From Rheinheimera pacifica (GTDB lineage Bacteria; Pseudomonadota; Gammaproteobacteria; Enterobacterales; Alteromonadaceae): a DNA stretch of 64,000 bases. Positions 29,501 through 38,893 of this stretch are shown here, one piece after another. The notes beneath the pieces are model-generated. The model ran no database searches. It saw nothing but the letters and a program-made list of their open reading frames with translations, and was not told where the DNA came from. The DNA lies in assembly GCF_900108485.1 (NCBI RefSeq), contig NZ_FNXF01000014.1:1-64000 (forward strand), given 5' to 3'. The translations under genes were made by a program, and so were the position numbers. The first letter of the stretch is position 1; each line of letters starts with the position of its first letter.

Positions 29501-32500
29501 TCCAGTAACTCGATTGCCATTGCATGGTATTGGCTGCCCTGCCCAGTGAACATAAAAGCCAAGCTGGCTTCTTCCTGTCCTTTGTTTTCAACCTTGTGGC
29601 TATTTAGCTTGCTTATCATTTTGCTAACGCTATTTGCCACTAATGCAACGCGATAAGTGTCGTTACTCTGTCCCTGGTTGAGTCTCCAGCAAAGTTGCTC
29701 AAACGGCAGATGTTGCCATTTATTTAAATGCTCTGCGTAGTTCGCCAGCATGGGCTTTATTGCTGCGGCCTGACGAGCACTCAATGCCAGTAAATGCGGG
29801 CTGGTTTCAACTGATTCAGTGCGCTCAGGCACTTGAATTTTGTCTCCCTGCTTCAACACTATATGGGAATTGCTGCCGCCAAACCCGAAGGAGCTGACCC
29901 CAACGTGTAATGGGCGACTTGCGGTACTATTAAGTTTGGTTTGCTCTACAGGCACCTTGATAGCAATGTTATTCCATGGAATGTGCCTGTTAGGGGTATT
30001 AAAATTAATTTGTGAGGGTACTTGTTCGTGGCGTAAACACTGTACTGCCTTCAATAAACCAACCATGCCAGCCGCATGTTCTAGGTGACCAACATTCGCT
30101 TTCACAGAACCAATCAACAAGGAGTTAGTCTTTTCGCGCCCGATACCATAAATATTAGACAGGGCGCCGACTTCGATAGGATCTCCAAGCGCAGTTCCTG
30201 TTCCATGCGCCTCTACAAAATCCACCTGCTCTGGCAGGATATTGCCATCTTTTAACGCTTTGTGGATAACCCGTTGCTGAGCCAGGCCGTTAGGCGCTGA
30301 AATACCGTTGCTCTTTCCATCCTGGTTGCTCGCAGTACCTTTGATAATCGCAAGCACGTTATCACCGTCAGCGCGGGCTTTGTTTAGGGGCTTCAACATC
30401 ACCATTCCGGCGCCTTCTCCGCGTACGTAACCATTGGCTTTATCGTCGAATGAGAAACAATGTCCATCAGGCGAAAGCATTTGAGCATTTCTCAGAATGG
30501 TGTGCGCTTGGCTGAACATTATGAGTTTGACCGCTCCCACCAGAGCGGACTCACACTCGCCAGTTCGAATACTTTTCACCGCTTCATGAACAGCAACCAG
30601 AGCGGCAGAGCAGGCGGTATCAATAGCCATACTGGGGCCTGTAAAGTCATAAAAATAAGACACGCGGTTGGCAGCCATACACATTGCGGTACCCGCACCT
30701 GAATAAGGATTGTGATGCTCTTCCGATGCCAGCCCCATAAGCATATAATCGTTCTGACCGATCCCCACGAACACACCAATATCTCTGCCTTTCAGTTCAG
30801 ACGGGTGATAACCTGCATGACGCATAACCTCTTCACTCAATTCTAAAATTAGGCGATGTTGCGGATCGATTAGAGGTGCTTCTTTGCCTGTGATAGAGAA
30901 AAATTCGTTGTCAAAATGTTCTATATCATCCAAAAACCCTCCAGAATACACTGCACTATCTACGTCAGCGCCATAGGCGCGTGATTGTGGATAGGCACTA
31001 ACATGGCAGAGCCCGTCTAATAGGTTTTTCCAAAATTCTTCCGGCTCGTCGGAACCCGGTAAACGACAAGACATTCCGATAATGGCGATATCCCTGTCAA
31101 CAACAATGCTTTTGCTTTGTTGTTGCTGGTTTTCTGAGCTGCAAAGTATATAGTCCACTAGTTTGCGGATAGTGGGATAGTCATAAATCAGAATGGGAGA
31201 TAATTCGCGATTAATACGCTCACTTAGTTCAGCCATAAAAGACACAGATACAGCAGAGTTCAGACCCAAAGAAAAGAAGTTTGAATCAATATCGATTTGA
31301 CTCGCAGACTTGTCCAGGGCTTCGGCAATATTGTCACAAATCCATTGAATCAACTTGTCAGCGTCAACATTGATAGCAGGTATTGATTCGCTTAATTGTT
31401 GTGAATTTTCATTGTTCGCAATTGCAGACTTTTCAGTAAGTTCTAGCATGGAAGCGACACGTTCGAACTGGCCGTCCAAATACATTTGGCGATTTACAGC
31501 TCGTTGAATTTTGCCGCTGGACGTCTTCGCGACTGTAGCAGGTTTCACCAGCACGATGTCGTGCAGAGGTAGCTCCATTTCCTCTGCCACTGATTGAGAA
31601 CAGGCATGTATTGCCTCGCTGGCATTGATATTTTTGAGCTCGGTGCGTTTGACTTCTTGCACCACAACGATACCTTCACCGTCTTTGGTGGGCACAGTGA
31701 ACGCGGCGGCACAGTGTTCTGAGAATGCAGGTACACTGTTAAAAACAGTATACTCAATATCCTGAGGATAGTAGTTACGACCTCTTATGATAATCAGGTC
31801 TTTTTGTCTGCCAGTGATAAAAACGTCCCTACCCTGAACAAAGCCAAGGTCTCCAGTTCTGAGATAGGGCCCCTCCCCGGTGCTGGCTATTTTGGCGTTA
31901 AAGATTTCTTCGTTTAGCTCGTCTTTTTTCCAGTAACCCTGACCAACACACGGCGAGCGCAGCCAGATTTCGCCCACCTGACCTTCGGCCTTCTGCTCAC
32001 GCATTTCAGGATCTACTATAATAAGTTGGTCATCAAACCAGGTATGTCCTGAAGACACCAGAGAATAAGATTCTTCGTTCGATTTAGCTGGCGTTGCTAT
32101 ATTTTCTGAAAGCTTGATCTTTTCTGCTTCGAAAACGGTGGGTTCATCTTTGCAATTAACCGTTGTGATCATCAGTGTGGCCTCGGCCATTCCATAACAA
32201 GGTAAATGTGCATTAGATTTGAAGCCGTATGGTGCAAATCTCTTGGTAAACTCATTCAGTGTTTGCGCGTTGATCGGTTCGGAGCCATTAAACGCAACTC
32301 GCCAATTGCTCAGATCTATCCCTTCAAGCTCTTCATCAGTAATCTTGTCTACGCACAGCTTCCACGCAAAGTTAGGTCCACCAGATGTTGTTCCTCCAAA
32401 ATCTGAAATAGCTTTTAGCCAACGTATTGGTTTTTGTAGAAACCAGGTTGGTGACATCAAATACACAGGAAAGCCTACAAACAAGGGCTGTAAGATACCG

Positions 32501-33174
32501 CCGATAAGGCCCATATCATGGAAATAAGGCAGCCAGCTCACTACCTTAGAATTCTGATCATGTTCAAAGGCTGCGGTAATACGTAATTGGTTTTGAACGA
32601 TATTGTCATGACTGATCATGACGCCCTTTGGCGCGCCAGTTGAGCCAGAAGAATACTGTAGAAAGGCCAAATCGGTTGGTAGAATTTCTGGTAATTTAGG
32701 GGCTTGTGAGGCTGCGGGTAGGTTATCCGTCACCAATACGGCAATATGTTTTAATACCTCATCTGCCTGAAGTTGAGACTCCGAAATCACAGCAATTTTA
32801 GCGGAAGTCAAAATCAGTGACGCATCCGCATCGATTACCACGTTTTTCAACCTTTCCATATTACGATTTTTGCGCGGTGGATAAGCCGGTACTGCAACGA
32901 TGCCCGACATTAAACACGCAAAAAACGCTACAATTAGCTCTGCGCCGTTTTCGAACAATAGTAAGGCTCGATCGCCTTTTTTTACTCTCGTCAACAAATG
33001 CAGAGCCAGCTCTTGTGCCTCATCGCGAAGTTGTCGGTAAGTAAGGGTAGCTTTAGTGTCTTGTGCGGCATCTAAAAATGTGTAGACGATTTTATCGCCT
33101 TGTTGGGCAACGTGCTTTTGAAGTACACTAATCAAAGTGCCGTGCGACGAGCCATCAGATTTGCTGTATGTCAT
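26569..33174 (-). CDS. Loading protein, FAAL-ACP-KS-AT-KR-ACP
   Basis: 2,201 residues. Residues ~1-580 are a fatty acyl-AMP ligase of the FadD32/FAAL type (SSGSTGAPKG near 175) that adenylates a free fatty acid and passes it to the following ACP (GLNSA near 637). A ketosynthase (DTACSAAL near 851, EAHGTGT, NVGH) and an acyltransferase (GHSIGE near 1296; HAFHS, malonyl signature) follow. A ketoreductase (LITGGLG near 1832; LDD near 1920, a B-type signature) and a final ACP (GLDSL near 2139) complete it. No DH or ER is seen, so one malonyl extension followed by ketoreduction is expected, giving a beta-hydroxy acyl starter for the NRPS. The starter chain length cannot be read. AAGGA about 10 nt before the ATG serves as ribosome binding site. 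Its position just ahead of the NRPS genes agrees with colinear assembly. Confidence 0.95.
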   Translation of the reverse strand: MTYSKSDGSSHGTLISVLQKHVAQQGDKIVYTFLDAAQDTKATLTYRQLRDEAQELALHLLTRVKKGDRALLLFENGAELIVAFFACLMSGIVAVPAYPPRKNRNMERLKNVVIDADASLILTSAKIAVISESQLQADEVLKHIAVLVTDNLPAASQAPKLPEILPTDLAFLQYSSGSTGAPKGVMISHDNIVQNQLRITAAFEHDQNSKVVSWLPYFHDMGLIGGILQPLFVGFPVYLMSPTWFLQKPIRWLKAISDFGGTTSGGPNFAWKLCVDKITDEELEGIDLSNWRVAFNGSEPINAQTLNEFTKRFAPYGFKSNAHLPCYGMAEATLMITTVNCKDEPTVFEAEKIKLSENIATPAKSNEESYSLVSSGHTWFDDQLIIVDPEMREQKAEGQVGEIWLRSPCVGQGYWKKDELNEEIFNAKIASTGEGPYLRTGDLGFVQGRDVFITGRQKDLIIIRGRNYYPQDIEYTVFNSVPAFSEHCAAAFTVPTKDGEGIVVVQEVKRTELKNINASEAIHACSQSVAEEMELPLHDIVLVKPATVAKTSSGKIQRAVNRQMYLDGQFERVASMLELTEKSAIANNENSQQLSESIPAINVDADKLIQWICDNIAEALDKSASQIDIDSNFFSLGLNSAVSVSFMAELSERINRELSPILIYDYPTIRKLVDYILCSSENQQQQSKSIVVDRDIAIIGMSCRLPGSDEPEEFWKNLLDGLCHVSAYPQSRAYGADVDSAVYSGGFLDDIEHFDNEFFSITGKEAPLIDPQHRLILELSEEVMRHAGYHPSELKGRDIGVFVGIGQNDYMLMGLASEEHHNPYSGAGTAMCMAANRVSYFYDFTGPSMAIDTACSAALVAVHEAVKSIRTGECESALVGAVKLIMFSQAHTILRNAQMLSPDGHCFSFDDKANGYVRGEGAGMVMLKPLNKARADGDNVLAIIKGTASNQDGKSNGISAPNGLAQQRVIHKALKDGNILPEQVDFVEAHGTGTALGDPIEVGALSNIYGIGREKTNSLLIGSVKANVGHLEHAAGMVGLLKAVQCLRHEQVPSQINFNTPNRHIPWNNIAIKVPVEQTKLNSTASRPLHVGVSSFGFGGSNSHIVLKQGDKIQVPERTESVETSPHLLALSARQAAAIKPMLANYAEHLNKWQHLPFEQLCWRLNQGQSNDTYRVALVANSVSKMISKLNSHKVENKGQEEASLAFMFTGQGSQYHAMAIELLDSQPVFKKAMERCDQLFSGYLAHSLMDVIYTDSLDGELLNQTAYTQPAIFAIEYALSQLWSSWGVAPALVMGHSIGEFAAAVVAGVMSLDDAVKLVAERGRLIQSLPVGSSMLAVRAVRADVAELLTEEVNSVNFAAINGPEALVLSGLTEHLKIVKAQLDQQGIASTLLNVSHAFHSKLMQPILEEFRCLVASVTLQKPKIPFVSCVTGELETAQFTRADYWVNHIEQPVLFEAALQTALGQGANTLLEIGPSAVLAKIARSQTKDSEAQCHWSLDKGLSASEHILHALAWVYMQGTHVRWDKVNPCVEAPRLPLPNYPFQRKRFWITLDPNLSGNSESAGRVATITAGTAADHLYRVEWRDLQNSIAQRESKKPRNWLMVTDKHNAENMELAGQLKAAIEKEGMACATIELADAYRIHSTKHYQVNGLEAADFKKALTALTLNWGQPQALIDCSSVGANIDEDTCIDAMYDRLVPGCYSSLTLIQGLMQAHLDGDLESLPRYFMVTQQAQLFAPDQPAMGIVHSTSWGLSKVVAQEYPELRCKNIDLQANEAKTLQAQRIIHEVCSDDMETQVAYLNGERKVARLTKVVKSELASRKPRFNANRQYLITGGLGALALKTARWMLERGAKHITLMARRQPSADEKNSINKMNLTGASVQVAIGDVSIEADVKSIIDRIQQSANPLVGIVHTAGVLDDKSVQNQTTESFARVMSPKVRGAWHLHKACHAIELEFFVMLSSAASLFGSPGQANYAAANSFLDGLANYRHSKGLPALALQLGMVDEIGMAAQPEREKSLNNQEIRRITPAEYLEALELNLSSQYPQIGLVPIDWDKWQLYATQWMFLEDFSDADAQSASQANSSVMLDPELVADIKADKAGKAQKLMVKYLQQLIGTVSETAPNMVETTVSLTSLGLDSLLVVELQKQLKTDFELTVPIALMFKSESLEQLSGELIRQLHDISEGKSAEDEEFYEEGML

Positions 33175-33245
33175 AACTGAATCTTCCTTTACTCTATCTT
33201 TTTACTCAGCTCGATGGCAGAGCAGTACATAATGCTTGCGGGCCT

Positions 33246-34967
33246 CTATGCGGTTCCCAGTTTTTCGTCTTCAGAACGATATTTGTCGGTTTTAATTACA
33301 TCGGACATTGATATACGCGACACGTTACCGGACTCCATCCAAACAACTTTGTCTGCCAGATCGAAATATCGGTCGTCGTGTGTGATTACAACAACCGCTT
33401 TACCCTGGTCTCTCAACTGAGGTAAGTAGTGTTTATAAAAGGTGTCTTTGAAGCTCGGATCCTGATCTGCCGCCCACTCATCAAAAACATAAAGTTCGCG
33501 GTCTTCTAATAGTGCGACAAGCAAAGCAAGGCGACGTTTCTGACCATCAGATAATGAGATGGTAGAGAAGTGGCCGTTTTGTACAGTAACTTTTTCAGCC
33601 AGCCCCAACTCCAAGAGATAATCAGACACAATTGTGTCTACTTCAGAATCCTTGTAACCAAGAATGCGATTAAACAGGTAGTAGTCTGAATAAATTGAAG
33701 TAATTGTGTGTCGATAGCTTGCACGGTTGGCATCATCAACCGGAACATTATCGAAATAGATTGCACCAGCTGATGGCAAATAATGCTGTGTTATCATCTT
33801 TGACAGGGTGGATTTACCGGAGCCATTGCCGCCAACGATAAAGGTCACTTCACCCTTAGACAAGGTTAGATTGACCGGCCCAAGCTGGAACTTATCCTTG
33901 CCTTTGGCGCCCAGATTGTAGTCATAGCATACATTTTTTAAATGTATTTTTTGCCACTCAGGCGCTTTTTCTTGGGTTGATTGTAGTGTCTCTTCCTGAA
34001 GATTACTCAACAACCAGTTGAGGCGTCCCATCGAAACATTGCCAACTGAGATCAAGGGTAAACACTGTAAAATGGAATGGATTGGACTAATCATATAGAT
34101 GAGCGCCATCACCACACCAACCAGCTGAGCATGACTCAATGTGATGTAGTTGCTGATGATAAAAGTCACCACTCCAACCGCCAGAAAACTTATCAGATCG
34201 CCATAATTATTGGCTCCCTGCATCAAAATAAAACCTGATTTCTCTTTTTTGCGGATTTGCAGCTCCAGAGATTCAAGGTCTTCCTTGTAAAAAGTTTCGC
34301 GTTTTTCTTCGTTGAGCTTCAGCTCTTTTGCACCAAAGATGATGCCGCGAATTGACTCGTGAAGTTTATCGTAAATTGGTCTGGCTCTAGCGTAATGGCG
34401 TTGACCTATAATCAATGGCACCTGGTAGGTAACCAACCCGAAAAAGATCGTCGCCAGTATAAATAAGAATGTTTCAAAGCTGATGAACGCCATAAAAGCG
34501 AGTACCCCTAGCACCGACATCAAACTGATAATCAGATCGGGAATGGCAGAAACGCCAGCAATAATTCTGGGTATATCGCCTGTAACAATCGACACAAGTT
34601 TGGACTGACCAACTGATTCAATTTGCGCTATAGGTGCGCTGTTGATTCTGCGGTAGATGCTAAGTCGCAAGTTAGAAGCCGCGTTCAGGGCAACACTAGC
34701 CATCAGGGACTGAGAGAAGGTTTTAAGAACAATAATGAATGTACAGGTAGCGAAAAAGACTACCGCCAGCACTGGATTAGTCACTTCAAGCCTCAACCAG
34801 TTGATGGTTTCAGGAACGACTTCCTGAAGTTCTGCGTCTGGAGCATCCAGGGCTATCAGGACCAATGGTATCAACAAAGAAAAGGTTATACCGGTTATAA
34901 CTCCTGTCACCAGGCCAATAAAAACCTTATTTGCTGACTCTTTCACAAACACATCGAACAACTTCAT
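33246..34967 (-). CDS. Cyclic-peptide ABC exporter, PvdE/SyrD-like (TM-NBD fusion)
   Basis: 573 residues with six predicted membrane segments in the first ~330, fused to a nucleotide-binding domain. Walker A GGNGSGKST lies near residue 384, the signature variant LSDGQ near 470, and Walker B YVFDEW near 495 with H-loop VVITHDD downstream. Length and domain order fit the cyclic-peptide transporter family (PvdE, SyrD), which moves acylated peptide precursors across the inner membrane. It lies between the acylase-like gene and the FAAL-PKS gene in the same orientation, so it is the likely exporter of the lipopeptide. PvdE with the acylase PvdQ in pyoverdine assembly is the closest known parallel. 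Confidence 0.93.
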   Translation of the reverse strand: MKLFDVFVKESANKVFIGLVTGVITGITFSLLIPLVLIALDAPDAELQEVVPETINWLRLEVTNPVLAVVFFATCTFIIVLKTFSQSLMASVALNAASNLRLSIYRRINSAPIAQIESVGQSKLVSIVTGDIPRIIAGVSAIPDLIISLMSVLGVLAFMAFISFETFLFILATIFFGLVTYQVPLIIGQRHYARARPIYDKLHESIRGIIFGAKELKLNEEKRETFYKEDLESLELQIRKKEKSGFILMQGANNYGDLISFLAVGVVTFIISNYITLSHAQLVGVVMALIYMISPIHSILQCLPLISVGNVSMGRLNWLLSNLQEETLQSTQEKAPEWQKIHLKNVCYDYNLGAKGKDKFQLGPVNLTLSKGEVTFIVGGNGSGKSTLSKMITQHYLPSAGAIYFDNVPVDDANRASYRHTITSIYSDYYLFNRILGYKDSEVDTIVSDYLLELGLAEKVTVQNGHFSTISLSDGQKRRLALLVALLEDRELYVFDEWAADQDPSFKDTFYKHYLPQLRDQGKAVVVITHDDRYFDLADKVVWMESGNVSRISMSDVIKTDKYRSEDEKLGTA

Positions 34968-35029
34968 TTGCCGCTACTTCCTTATTGTGAAATCAGAAAA
35001 ACGGAGGGTGTTTTTAGACAAAGAATTCA

Positions 35030-37396
35030 TCACCTGTTTACCCAGTCATCTGCTAAGGGGGACTGATGTTCATACCAGGGACTGAACATGTTGCTTGACT
35101 GCCCCCTTAACAAAAGCAAGCTGGTGGATATATTTTCCTCTCCGTGATGAATGACTTTCATTGCAGGAGTCTGTTTAGTGACAATACCTTTACCGAATTT
35201 ATACTGATTTAATTCAGGTTTTAAAACTGTAATGGAAGGTTCAAGCTGAATTGGTTGATTCAACACACTTTTAAGTATGTTAGTTTGACCAAAGATGCTA
35301 TGAGCAAACTCCCCATGCTGTAAATTGTCCAGAGTCCAGTTGTTTATGTCTCGACCTGCAAGCAGAGAGATTTCTCCTATGGCACTGTCCAAGGCCTGCT
35401 CAACTATTGACGCACACTGAGTGCCAGTTTCACTTGCATCAGCTCGGCAACGGGATGCTGTTGCTTCAAGTTTTTGCTGCAGGTAATCAACGGACAAGGC
35501 AGCCCCCCACTGAGAAGCATGCTGATCAGACACTCGAAGAATTTTGTTATCTTCAAAAGCATCGAGCACCAACAGTTTTCGGTAGTGGGTGAGCCATGCT
35601 GCATAGATAACCTGCGGAACCGTACTGCTTTGTTGTGAGGACATTTCATCACGCAAACGAGCAAGCACAGTTTTTCTTTCGCTGTTTTCAGTCACTAAGT
35701 CCAACAGCAATGGAAGTAGTGTCTTATTATCGTTCCTTCCGACTTCTGACAAAATTGAGTGCAGTTCATTTAAAGACAATGCATCTAGAGACAATGCATA
35801 GCTTTGCTTAGAGGCAACCCGTGCAACCGAATTAGATTTACCTGATGTAAACGTTAACCAGCCTTTTTCGGGGTTAATCAATGATGTCATGTTTTGCGGT
35901 GCCACAAATGATGTCCAACTTGAATTCGTGCTACCAGCCTGTATCGGCAGCTTACCTTCTCCTGAATGGCGTACAGGAACTTTTCCACTGGCCTGCATAC
36001 CAATATTACCTTCTGAATCAATATACAAAAAATTCATTGCGGGAGCGACGACACCAGCAGACGCTTCCACAAAAGCGCTCCAGTTTTCAGCGTGGCTAAG
36101 TTTTAAGATGGACTCGTAGCTCGTGTCAGCATCATTAAAACCTGTCCACACTAAACTGACAGGCAAATCGGTATCTAGTAGTTCGGATAACAATGGGCCA
36201 TTGTTGGTTGATTTCACTGTGAGCTGAACATCTTGAATGGGGTTGCGTAAAAAGCTTGGAAAATTGGCCCTGACCTTGATGGCTTCTACCCTGTAATCGA
36301 CGGTCAACCATTTACCACCGTAAAGATATTCGCCCTGCTTCGCGGGATTGAACTGCTCAACAATTAAGTCCTGAGTGTCTGCCAATGCCGGACTACCCAC
36401 CCACGATATGCTGCCATTTTCGCCAAACATTACTGCAGGGACTCCAGGTAAAGTCACGCCAGCCAATTTATGTGACTCTGCGTTTAGCCTTGCATAATAT
36501 GGCGTCGCCGAGTATTCCGTAGCTGAAAGCAAGGTATATGCAAGATACGCCTTATCTTTTTGCAGCAGTTGAGGAGACGTAACGATTCCTTCTATGGCAG
36601 TAAACGCACCACCAAAATTGAAATCTTTTTGTAGCTCTGTTACAGAAGCCAAAGACTTGCTTTTGAGTGGTGTGAAAAGCAGCTGACTGGAGAAATCAAT
36701 ATCAATTTCGCTATTTCCTGCAAATAGACTGCTCTGGTAGTCAATGCCAAACAATTGCAACAGCTGTAAACGCTCGTAGTCTTTGTGGAAGCTGGCATTT
36801 AGCTCAAACGCATATACTTTGAAAATGGCTAATGTGTCCAGGGGACTCCACGGTTGAGGCTTGATTGCGGAAACAGAAAACTCCAATGGGAGTTGTTGAG
36901 CGTGCGCTAACCAATAATTAACGCCGTTGCTGTAGGCGTTTAAAATAGCCAATGTCGAATCAGACATCGCCGCAAGATCTTTCGTGGCCTGATTATAAAA
37001 ACCCATGGTTCGGGCGAATTTATCTATATGTAACTTCTGCGCGCCATACACTTCGCTCAGGCGCCCGGCAGCCTTTCGTCTTAGTAGCTCCATTTGCCAC
37101 AGTCTGTCCTGGGCATGCGCAACACCTAAACCGTAATAAATGCCTATCAATTCATCACCTGAGATAAGAGGCACACCTTGTGCATCGCGTTGAATTGATA
37201 GTTCAGGATAAGCCTTAAATTCGCCTTTATAATAATCACTTTGGGGCAAAGACGTGCCCAGATAAAGCCTGACTAAAACTAACATCACAGCTACAGGAAT
37301 AATAATCAGCGACACCAACCTCCATAAGATTGGCCGCCTCCTAATTACTGAATTGAACGGAACAAAACGAGTGATTTTATTATTATATATTGTCAC
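35030..37396 (-). CDS. Membrane-anchored penicillin-acylase-like (S45) protein, probable pseudoenzyme
   Basis: 788 residues starting with GTG. A basic N-terminus and one transmembrane segment (about 25-48) place the rest in the periplasm. Clear S45/Ntn-hydrolase landmarks are present: YGLGVAHAQDRLWQMELLRR, VTLPGVPAVMFGENG, KVPVRHSGEGKLP and a C-terminal GQSSNMFSPWYEHQ. Where active enzymes have the autoproteolysis/nucleophile site (GSNxW), this one reads FGGAF near residue 262. The DPHL region and the ATANN-type catalytic Asn region (here TFTSGKS) are also not recognisable. Family acylases such as PvdQ deacylate lipopeptide precursors in the periplasm, but this protein appears unable to self-cleave or catalyse. 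It is the first gene of the biosynthetic operon. Possible roles are a scaffold, a chaperone or a substrate-binding partner. Confidence 0.85.
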   Translation of the reverse strand: MTIYNNKITRFVPFNSVIRRRPILWRLVSLIIIPVAVMLVLVRLYLGTSLPQSDYYKGEFKAYPELSIQRDAQGVPLISGDELIGIYYGLGVAHAQDRLWQMELLRRKAAGRLSEVYGAQKLHIDKFARTMGFYNQATKDLAAMSDSTLAILNAYSNGVNYWLAHAQQLPLEFSVSAIKPQPWSPLDTLAIFKVYAFELNASFHKDYERLQLLQLFGIDYQSSLFAGNSEIDIDFSSQLLFTPLKSKSLASVTELQKDFNFGGAFTAIEGIVTSPQLLQKDKAYLAYTLLSATEYSATPYYARLNAESHKLAGVTLPGVPAVMFGENGSISWVGSPALADTQDLIVEQFNPAKQGEYLYGGKWLTVDYRVEAIKVRANFPSFLRNPIQDVQLTVKSTNNGPLLSELLDTDLPVSLVWTGFNDADTSYESILKLSHAENWSAFVEASAGVVAPAMNFLYIDSEGNIGMQASGKVPVRHSGEGKLPIQAGSTNSSWTSFVAPQNMTSLINPEKGWLTFTSGKSNSVARVASKQSYALSLDALSLNELHSILSEVGRNDNKTLLPLLLDLVTENSERKTVLARLRDEMSSQQSSTVPQVIYAAWLTHYRKLLVLDAFEDNKILRVSDQHASQWGAALSVDYLQQKLEATASRCRADASETGTQCASIVEQALDSAIGEISLLAGRDINNWTLDNLQHGEFAHSIFGQTNILKSVLNQPIQLEPSITVLKPELNQYKFGKGIVTKQTPAMKVIHHGEENISTSLLLLRGQSSNMFSPWYEHQSPLADDWVNR

Positions 37397-37972
37397 TTTT
37401 CTTCTTACTTAAAAAAGCTTTTACAAACGATTAAATCACATATTTTTAGATAGATAAATAAGTAATTAACAGATAAAAGCTTTTTTCTTTCTTTTGCGAG
37501 TACACTACTAACCAAAACAGTTTACATACCCCTCACTTCCTTAGAGAATACCAGCTTGGGCAGCCGACACTATACGCACACATTTTTAATTTTTCGTGAT
37601 TAAAAGGCACTTATATTTTACACAATACCTACAATATTATTTGCAATATTGTAAACCCACTGTTTGCAAAATGTAATGACCGCATTCAACACAGTGCCTC
37701 TCCACTCGGTAGTGTGGTTGGCATGGCAACTGTTGGGTTCTAAAAATTTAGAAGCTGAGGTATTGCGTTAATTTCGTTGCTCTTCTCGTCTGTTTTAACT
37801 TGTTCCATTACCACACAATTGGCGCTGGCAAATGCACTAATCATATGAATAGATGAGCAATAGTATTCACGTAAGCTCTGAACGCATTTGCATCCAGCCG
37901 GCCAAATTTAGTACAAGTGGGTCATTGTGGCATAGATTAACAGTGCTTCAGCCTTAAGCGCCGCATTACTGA
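37397..37972. other. Intergenic region upstream of the biosynthetic operon
   Basis: About 575 nt with no convincing gene. The part next to the acylase-like gene is very AT-rich and must hold the promoter of the minus-strand biosynthetic operon. A perfect inverted repeat sits at 37,630-37,653. The stretch from about 37,690 to 37,970 is unremarkable and leads into truncated insertion-sequence DNA. Confidence 0.6.
37630..37653. promoter_or_regulatory. Perfect inverted repeat, candidate operator
   Basis: TACAATATT and AATATTGTA form 9-bp perfect arms around a 6-nt spacer (ATTTGC), about 235 nt upstream of the first gene of the biosynthetic operon. No T-run follows, so a terminator is unlikely. 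A dimeric regulator site is plausible, but no regulator gene is visible in the window. Confidence 0.4.
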
Positions 37973-38106
37973 GGGGTGGAAGCTAAACGGCAGCGCCAGG
38001 CCGACCATAAAGAAATCAAACAGTTAAAAAGCGAACTGAGGCGCAAAGAAAAAGCTTTAGCTGAAACCGCAGCATTGTTGGTGCTCAGAAAAAAGTTAAA
38101 TGCGCT

Positions 38107-38134
<28 letters not shown>
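37973..38134 (+). pseudogene. IS3-family transposase OrfA, C-terminal remnant
   Basis: After an in-frame TGA the frame encodes about 53 residues ending ELRRKEKALAETAALLVLRK and then NALWENDNEDD. This is the typical coiled-coil C-terminus of an IS3-family OrfA. The N-terminal helix-turn-helix half is absent. It overlaps the start of the orfB remnant in another frame, as in intact IS3 elements where OrfAB is made by frameshifting. Confidence 0.75.
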
Positions 38135-38864
<730 letters not shown>

Positions 38865-38893
38865 CTAATCAGGTGGCCAAATTCTGTTTGCCA

